Source: Hofstenia miamia
Lineage: Eukaryota > Xenacoelomorpha > Acoela
Direction: 5' to 3'
DNA length: 64,000 nucleotides
NCBI GenBank assembly: GCA_004352715.1
Contig: SCFE01000022.1
Span: forward strand, 2,003,067-2,067,066
This document shows positions 57,128 to 64,000 of this stretch, in pieces; position 1 is the stretch's first letter; every line of letters begins with the position of its first letter. The translations under genes were made by a program, and so were the position numbers. Under the pieces are notes generated by a model, which did not search any database, was not told the DNA's origin, and was given only the letters and a program-made list of their open reading frames with translations.

Positions 57128-59402
57128 ATGAAACTTTATTTACAGAATGCTAGAAGTTTGTTATCGATAAATAAAAGAATGATGTTTAATAAGCAGATTA
57201 CTCTGTTTGATCCTGATATAGTCTGTGTTACTGAAACCTGGTTGGATGAAGTACCCAAGGACAATTTTTTACTTAATGAAAACTATTTAGTAGCCGCTTC
57301 ATCGATTAGAAAGAAGAAGGAACATGGTGGAACACTTATACTCTGCAAGCAGGATTGTGCTTTTATTCCTATTGCTACCAAGTATAGTTTTCCGTCCGCT
57401 ATTTTGTTGCCTGAGGTATTTTTAGTTGTTATATGTATATATAACTCTCCAGCTGGAAGTGAGTACAGAACTGATTCCCTTTCTCTTATTGACGCAGTAA
57501 ATTCTATTATTTCTGAGCATAGTGAAGCTAAATTTGCTATTTGCGGTGATTTTAATATGCCTGATGTTGACTGGAGTGCCTATGATGCGACTACTGCCGA
57601 TTCAGCTAATATTATATCTTTCTTTCTTGACAAAAACATGGAGCAGTTAATTGAAGTGCCTACTCATAAGGATGGGAATATACTTGATCTTATTTTTACT
57701 AATGCTAATATTTCGGTTCAGGAACCGCTTCATAAGGTTGATTTCTCAGATCATTTGGGCATTATATTCAGTATTAGTTTAGATATGTCGGTGAAAAACC
57801 AAGATATAGACTATCCTCCTTTGAAGCGTCTGCCTGTTAGTGCGTATGAATATGTTCTGTTTGATTTGTGCTCTACAGCATGTTACTCAGTTTATGATGA
57901 CAACTTTGCTGTCTGGTGGCTGAGCAACCTCCGTAATGCAATTGGACAGCATTTGGCAGTTATTCGTAGGAAACGGCAGTACTATCCTTATTTTTATTCT
58001 TCACATACAATGCATCTGCTGAACAAGTTACACACAGCAGAACGGCACTTGGATAAGCATTGGACCAATTGGTATTATGGTCTAGTTAGCCGCCTCAAAA
58101 AAGAGTCCTCCGAATCTATTGAGCTAGATATGGTTTTATTTTTAGACTCTTTTACAAATAGTAAAAATGGTATGACAGCCTGCTACAAACTACTGAAAAC
58201 CATTAATAAATCAAATTGTATACCTAAAGTTATGAAACTGGGCAATTCTAAATTCCATACTAGCTTTGCTATAGCAACTGCTTTCAACTTACATTTTAGC
58301 AGCGTCTTTAATGATTTACAGGGCAATTATGACGATTTTTCTGACGGTGAGCTAAATTTTATAGGTATTACTCCTATGGATGTGAAAACTGCGTTAAGAA
58401 GATCTTCACTCGGCACTGGCTTAGATTTGGTTCCCGGTGCTTTTCTTAGGTATTCTGCAGATCTGTTATTTTCTGATGTTTACAATGTTTTTGAGTGTAT
58501 GCTCAACGTGTGTGAATATCCTCAAAATTGGAAGAACACCTATATTAGTCCTACTTTCAAGTCAGGTGATATTTTGGATATTGCGTGTTACCGCCTGATC
58601 AGTATACTTTCTAAATTATCATTAACTTTTGAACGTGTTTTATACGACAAACTATATACTTTTGTATCCGAAAAGTTATCTCAAAGACAATTTGGGTTTG
58701 TATGTAAAAGATCGTGTCAGCTGCAACTCTTATTTTTTCATGAAATTTATAAGAACCTTGTATTTAATTATGGATATTTTGACAGAAAGCTTGATATTTA
58801 TATTTCATGATATAAAGGTATATATATAAATTTGATACATTTTCTACGCAAATCTACCCATATTTGCAATTTATTGAAAGTTATTGCAACTTACCTTACA
58901 TCTCGTTACAACTGTTAAACAATGTGTAAAAATAAATGGTGTCTTCTCGGACTTCGTTGATGTAAAGAGCGGGGTGCCACAGGGGTCTATTTTAGGCCCT
59001 CTGCTTTTTGTTATTTTTATTAATGACTTTCCTGAGTGTTGTTTAGATTCTCACATGTTTTTATTTGCGGATGACAGTAAGTTACAGTCTATGAGTGTTT
59101 CAGACTTGCAAAAGGATTATGAGCGTTGCATTGCTTGGGCCTTAGAGAATGGAATGACCTTTAATATTGACAAAACTGTGTTTATACATTTTTCTAACAA
59201 GCATATTATGCCTACGCCCTATTATCTATTGCATGAAAATATTGTTATTGCTGATAGGAGAGATTTACCTCAATTTTATATTTCTAGGACTAAACGAAAA
59301 GCCACTGACAACAGGTTCTTCACTAGATGCGTCAAGGCAGCAAACATCCTTCACTCTACTTCAAATCTCTCCGTATTTGACTCACCAGCCAAATTTAAAT
59401 GA
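57128..59402 (+). pseudogene. CR1-like ORF2 (endonuclease + disrupted reverse transcriptase), copy B
   Basis: Frame 57128-58810 carries the complete AP endonuclease (QNARSL, VTETWLDEV, GDFNMPDVDW, LDLIFTNA, SDHLGIIF), the linker and the first RT motifs (TGLDLVPGAFLRYSADLL, then CYRLISILSKLS, where copy A has the usual P in YRPIS, and QRQFGFVCKRS). After YKNL the sequence becomes unrelated for about 150 bases, so motif A is missing. RT resumes at 58919 with KINGVFSDFVDVKSGVPQGS, GPLLFVIFIND and LFADDSKL, then jumps at RRDLPQFYIS to the extreme C-terminus. Without motif A it cannot be active. Confidence 0.9.
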
Positions 59403-59488
59403 GAACTTAAAGTGTTTCTTGCTCAACGTTTCAGAGATTCTTAACTTTTCTTGTACTTTTGTTTAAATTGTTTTTAACAATTAAAGCC

Positions 59489-59513
59489 TACTACTACTAC
59501 TACTACTACTATC
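59489..59513. repeat. (CTA)n 3' tail of CR1-like copy B
   Basis: About eight CTA units directly after the ATTAAAGC end of the element. Confidence 0.88.
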
Positions 59514-59514
59514 T

Positions 59515-61248
59515 CTGCGACAACTGCATTCCCAGTCTCGTCACAGAAGACAAGGAAGGAAGAAGTTGAGGAAATTATCAAGTCTGTGAGTGAAAACGTC
59601 ACGAAAGCTCTTAAAGCTGATATTGCTCCATTGAATCCAGTTAGTGAAGTGAAAAACCAGTTCGCTTACTTTGACAAGAAAATCATGAATATAAGCAAAG
59701 CGATAAACAAGACAAAGGAAAAACAGGTCAGCCACGAATTCTGACTACGGATTATGTTTGTAAACGAATCCACCAAAGATACTGCGAGGGAAAGAATGGA
59801 AGATGATCGATCCCAGGCTCTCAAAGTACTGAGAATACTTGGTGAACAAGACCCCAATTCAGTGCAAGATGTATTCAGGACAGGGAAGCTGTTCGAGGCT
59901 CGTAAAACACCCAGAAACCTGATTGTGCGGATGACAAATCCATGGAGCTATCGAAAGGTCTTAGCAAGTGTGAAGTCACTTGCAGGATCACGAATGCAAC
60001 ACGTGTCAATTGGACGAGAACTCTCTAAGGACGAAATTGCAGAAGAAAGGAAGTTGTTGCGTAGGCGTTTTGAAATGATCTCCAATGAGGGCATTGAAAG
60101 GAGTAGGATAAAAATCAGGAATTTAAAACTGTATCTGTATGGAAAAGAATTACTAGGACGCAAGTTGATATTAGCTGTAGCGAATGTGAGGTCAATCAAA
60201 AACCAAATGCAGTACTTTGTATTCAGTGTGACATTGCTTCTTATGGAATCAATTGTTTTTGTCACCAAAAGCTGATTAAAGGAGTAATTTGACAGCAATC
60301 TTGACATGATCCCGGGTTACAATTTGATTAGACAGGACCGGAATCCCAGCAACTCTGAGAAGGAACAAGGTGTGTGCATCTATCTAAAGGATGGATTGAG
60401 ATATGAAAGGCTTGATGTAGTCGGCGGCAAACTACATGAGATTCTGTGGCATTATATTGTGGACTTAAAGGTAACAGTCATTTTCCGCTCGACTGTAAGA
60501 AAGAGGATTTGCTGATTAGACATGTTGAAGACGGCATTGAAATTATAAGTGGAATAAAAATGGTCCTACGTTCATATTCTGTGGAGATACAAACAGCCTC
60601 AATCTGGATTTATTGGCAGAGAATACAGGGTTCTGCCATGTGAAAACGGAACCTACTAGGTTGAAACGTCACCTGGATGTCGTTTTATGCAGTGACAAGA
60701 CTGACCATCTTGGCCTGCTTTGCACAAGGGAAGGTACATCTGCAGTAAGGCGATCGGTTCTCTTTCGTGATCAACGCTTCAAACACAGACAGTATTTCAG
60801 CGAACTAATTAGCAACGAGATATTTGATGAGGTATACATGGAGGACTCTGCATCGCGAGCAGCATTAAAATTTACAGAAGTTGTTAAATGCGCCTTTGAG
60901 AAAGCGTGTCCTCTTAGATGCGTCAGGATGTCTAGCAAAGACCCACCTTTCATGACACCCGTGATCAGGATTCTCCAGAACCAGAAAAACCAGCTCATGA
61001 GGAAAGGACGTGTGGTGCAAGCTAAGCAGATCACTAGCAAAATCAGAAAGCTAATTGGAGAGGCAGTAGAGGCTCGAAGAAATGGTAAAAGGAAATCAAG
61101 AGTTACATTAATAAAACTCAACAGCGTGTGCAAATACCCAATCAACTATCAGCAAATGATTTGAATGAATATTACAACACAATCTCAACAGCCACTGAAA
61201 TATGCAGAAACTAGGCACCATTGGTGAATCTTGCCCAGAGTTTGCAGT
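59515..61248 (+). mobile_element. Diverged CR1-like retrotransposon copy C (ORF1 end, endonuclease), runs into gap
   Basis: ORF1 part: a coiled-coil-like stretch (VEEIIKSVSENVTKALKADI) then a frame at 59754-60275 with ALKVLRILGEQDPNSVQDVF, RTGKLFEARKTPRNLIVRM and RSRIKIRNLKLYLYGKELL, the same C-terminal plan as copy B ORF1 but a different family. ORF2 begins in the same frame (LAVANVRSIKNQMQ) and then breaks; pieces at 60306-60515 (PGYNLIRQDRNPSNSEKEQ, GVCIYLKDGLRYERLDVV) and 60613-61164 (GFCHVKTEPTRLKRHLDVVL, DKTDHLGLL; then the linker to SRVTLIKLN) are the endonuclease and inter-domain linker. Frameshifts near 60240, 60510 and 60640. Reverse transcriptase would lie in the gap. Confidence 0.75.
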
Positions 61249-62248
61249 NNNNNNNNNNNNNNNNNNNNNNNNNNNNNNNNNNNNNNNNNNNNNNNNNNNN
61301 NNNNNNNNNNNNNNNNNNNNNNNNNNNNNNNNNNNNNNNNNNNNNNNNNNNNNNNNNNNNNNNNNNNNNNNNNNNNNNNNNNNNNNNNNNNNNNNNNNNN
61401 NNNNNNNNNNNNNNNNNNNNNNNNNNNNNNNNNNNNNNNNNNNNNNNNNNNNNNNNNNNNNNNNNNNNNNNNNNNNNNNNNNNNNNNNNNNNNNNNNNNN
61501 NNNNNNNNNNNNNNNNNNNNNNNNNNNNNNNNNNNNNNNNNNNNNNNNNNNNNNNNNNNNNNNNNNNNNNNNNNNNNNNNNNNNNNNNNNNNNNNNNNNN
61601 NNNNNNNNNNNNNNNNNNNNNNNNNNNNNNNNNNNNNNNNNNNNNNNNNNNNNNNNNNNNNNNNNNNNNNNNNNNNNNNNNNNNNNNNNNNNNNNNNNNN
61701 NNNNNNNNNNNNNNNNNNNNNNNNNNNNNNNNNNNNNNNNNNNNNNNNNNNNNNNNNNNNNNNNNNNNNNNNNNNNNNNNNNNNNNNNNNNNNNNNNNNN
61801 NNNNNNNNNNNNNNNNNNNNNNNNNNNNNNNNNNNNNNNNNNNNNNNNNNNNNNNNNNNNNNNNNNNNNNNNNNNNNNNNNNNNNNNNNNNNNNNNNNNN
61901 NNNNNNNNNNNNNNNNNNNNNNNNNNNNNNNNNNNNNNNNNNNNNNNNNNNNNNNNNNNNNNNNNNNNNNNNNNNNNNNNNNNNNNNNNNNNNNNNNNNN
62001 NNNNNNNNNNNNNNNNNNNNNNNNNNNNNNNNNNNNNNNNNNNNNNNNNNNNNNNNNNNNNNNNNNNNNNNNNNNNNNNNNNNNNNNNNNNNNNNNNNNN
62101 NNNNNNNNNNNNNNNNNNNNNNNNNNNNNNNNNNNNNNNNNNNNNNNNNNNNNNNNNNNNNNNNNNNNNNNNNNNNNNNNNNNNNNNNNNNNNNNNNNNN
62201 NNNNNNNNNNNNNNNNNNNNNNNNNNNNNNNNNNNNNNNNNNNNNNNN
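61249..62248. other. Assembly gap, exactly 1000 N
   Basis: Round-number gap that separates copy C (non-LTR) from a gypsy pol; its size is not informative. Confidence 0.95.
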
Positions 62249-64000
62249 ACAGCATTTATAACGCCGTATGGACTCTTTGAATGGATGTATATGGCCTTTG
62301 GGTTATGTAACCCACCAGCTACATTTCAGAGATATGTGACAAATGTTTTGAAACAGAACAACAGACAAGTTGAAAAGGGATAACTGCATATATAGACGAC
62401 ATACTGATAGCAAGTGACACAATTGAAGAACACTTTGAAAAATTGGATAGAACGCTGAACATCCTGTACAAAGCAGGTCTACGGGTTAATGGAAAGAAAT
62501 GCGAAAGAACAAGTCGTATTCCTGGGGAGACAAATCCGAAAAGGTGAGATACGAATGAAAAACAACGCAAGAGAAATGATTCAAAACATTAGTAGTCCGA
62601 AAACGAAAAAAGATTTACAGCGGATTATGGGTTTTATTAACTATTATGGTTCTTTTATATCTAATGTGGCTCATAAAACTGGTAGAATGACAGAACTGTT
62701 GAAAAAGAACAAAGTTTTCAAATGGACGTGGAGAGAACAAGAACAGTTGGATAAAATAAAAAACGAATTAAGCAAGATGCCATCACTGAACACACCGGAC
62801 TATGATAAAGAATTCATTCTGGATTGTGACGCAAGTAACGTCGCGATAGGGGCGTGTTTGGGTCAAATCAAGGATGGTAAAGAAGTGCCCATACAATTTT
62901 TTAGTCGGAAACTAAAACAGAGTGAGGAAAATTATGGATCAACGAAATTGGAAATGTTGGCGCTGGTAGAAAGCATAAAAAAATTCCGGTATTTTTTAAT
63001 AGGACAAACGTTTAAAGTGAGAACTGATAACAGTGGATTAGCGTGGCTTAAGAAGTTTTCGGGCGATAAGTCATCAATCGTATCAAGATGGATTGAATAT
63101 TTAAACGAATTTAAATTTAATATAGAACACCAAAAAGGAACGTTACATAAGAATGCGGACTTTTGGACAGCGTTGCCGGAATATCAGAGAGATATGGAAA
63201 AGGTGGATGGCGAAAAGAAACAATTCCAGTTTATGTCACATAATGAATACGCCGAACTCCCTGAAATTAATACGGATAAGAAAGGTAATGCCATAATGCC
63301 GATAATAATTAAGGAGGAAATATCCGAAAAGGATATTATTGAGAAACAAAAAACTGATCTGATATTGAAAGACATAAGAGACAAATTGAACAATGATGAG
63401 TGGTCAATGGGAAAAGAAGCCAAAAGTTACTTTCAAAGATATAAGTGGAAGGTAAACAGAAATGGTCTTTTGTATGTATATAGAAGGAAAGACGTTAAGG
63501 ATAGCAATCCCTGAATACTACAAAAGGGAATTAGTTTGGAAAATACATGAAAATGGACATTTAGGGATAATACAGACGGAAAATACCTTTAACGCTCGAT
63601 TTATAACGACGAGTATTCGAAGAACAGTGGAAGATGTTATTAACAAATGCAATACATGTCTTATAAATAATAAGAGTCATTTCCCAGTACAGGTTGCACC
63701 GCTTGAGAAAATTATAGCAACAGCACCCAACAAAATCATTCATGTGGATTTAGAAAAATTGTCTCAAGATGACGAAGGTTATCAGTATATATTAGTTTTA
63801 GTCGATAACTTTACAAAATACGCTCGAATGATACCGTTAGACTCAACAACCGCAAAAGTAGTAGCCGATAAAATCATGAAGGAGTGGATCCTAAAATTTG
63901 GACCAATGCAAACAATAATATCAGACAGGGGCGTTCAATTTGAAAGTAAACTATTTGAAGAAATGACTAAACTGATGGAGATATTAACAGAAAAGACAAC
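62249..64000 (+). pseudogene. Ty3/gypsy pol: reverse transcriptase end, RNase H, integrase (runs off window)
   Basis: [31 protein letters not shown], then in a shifted frame AYIDDILIAS with the catalytic YIDD at 62389-62400, and after another shift VVFLGRQIRKGEIRM. The open frame 62489-63514 carries the connection and RNase H: FILDCDASNVAIGACLGQ (Asp), STKLEMLALV (Glu), VRTDNSGLAWL (Asp), HKNADFW (His/Asp). A third frameshift near 63480 leads to the integrase: RIAIPEYYKRELVWK, HENGHLG ... NKCNTC (zinc-binding HHCC), HVDLEKLSQDDEGYQYIL and FTKYARMIPL (first Asp), ISDRGVQFES (second Asp). The third catalytic Glu lies outside the window. With three frame breaks it is a pseudogene. Its integrase matches the fragment at 44181-44498 in family. 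Confidence 0.88.

Larger units (their letters stand above)
56290..59514 (+). mobile_element. CR1-like non-LTR retrotransposon copy B (longer 5' end, internal lesions)
   Basis: Contains ORF1 (56327-57112), ORF2 (57128 onward) and a 3' end ATTAAAGCC followed by (CTA)n at 59489-59513. It is nearly identical to copy A in shared parts but has two private lesions: about 150 bases of foreign AT-rich sequence replacing the RT motif A region (58757-58915), and a deletion of about 430 bases (relative to copy A 47616-48044) at 59262. Confidence 0.9.

Overview
This is an AT-rich animal (metazoan) nuclear scaffold fragment, most likely from an invertebrate. The evidence is two spliced animal genes (a beta-arrestin and a kinesin-6 motor) with GT-AG introns ranging from about 44 bases to several kilobases, plus a dense load of animal-type transposable elements (CR1/L2-like and other non-LTR retrotransposons, Ty3/gypsy, Tc1/mariner, MULE with FLYWCH finger, MITEs). 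The phylum cannot be fixed from what is visible. The window is a draft assembly: five long N runs (5186-5324, 8519-9179, 37354-37779, 55227-56226, 61249-62248) and three single N bases (13727, 34181, 51773), each single N sitting between two copies of the same flanking sequence.

Layout. 1-8160: the 3' half of a beta-arrestin gene on the + strand, with four exons, a mariner-like 554-base element and a Tc1 transposase fragment in its introns. 8475-13480: gap, then broken non-LTR retrotransposon pieces on both strands. 13485-17085: a decayed non-LTR retrotransposon with an SGNH-esterase-like ORF1 and an ORF2 that starts with a complete 2A ribosome-skipping motif. 17924-30315: a kinesin-6 (KIF20-like) gene on the - strand; eight exons join in phase to 1208 codons, and two MITEs and other repeats lie in its introns. 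30760-34609: broken non-LTR elements upstream of the kinesin. 34610-39230: simple and tandem repeats, and a roughly 1.3-kb element with long terminal inverted repeats around a gap. 39234-48295: nested retroelements (a gypsy-type element, a second 2A-family copy with a dead 2A site, and a CR1-like copy A). 48732-52585: a MULE DNA transposon whose transposase has an N-terminal FLYWCH finger and is followed by a C-terminal RING finger; its ends are inverted arrays of a short tandem repeat. 56290-61248: CR1-like copy B (nearly identical to copy A, with a PHD-finger ORF1) and a more diverged CR1-like copy C. 62249-64000: a second, better preserved gypsy pol, running off the window.

The two host genes are unrelated in function: arrestin desensitises and internalises G-protein-coupled receptors, whereas kinesin-6 motors act in the spindle midzone and cytokinesis. 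They face opposite strands, with their 3' ends towards each other about 9.8 kb apart, and that interval is filled with retrotransposons. Nearly everything else is mobile DNA. No element seen here is fully intact, but CR1 copies A/B are very similar to each other and therefore recent. The most unusual objects are the FLYWCH-MULE-RING transposon with minisatellite-like termini and the 2A-bearing retrotransposon family.
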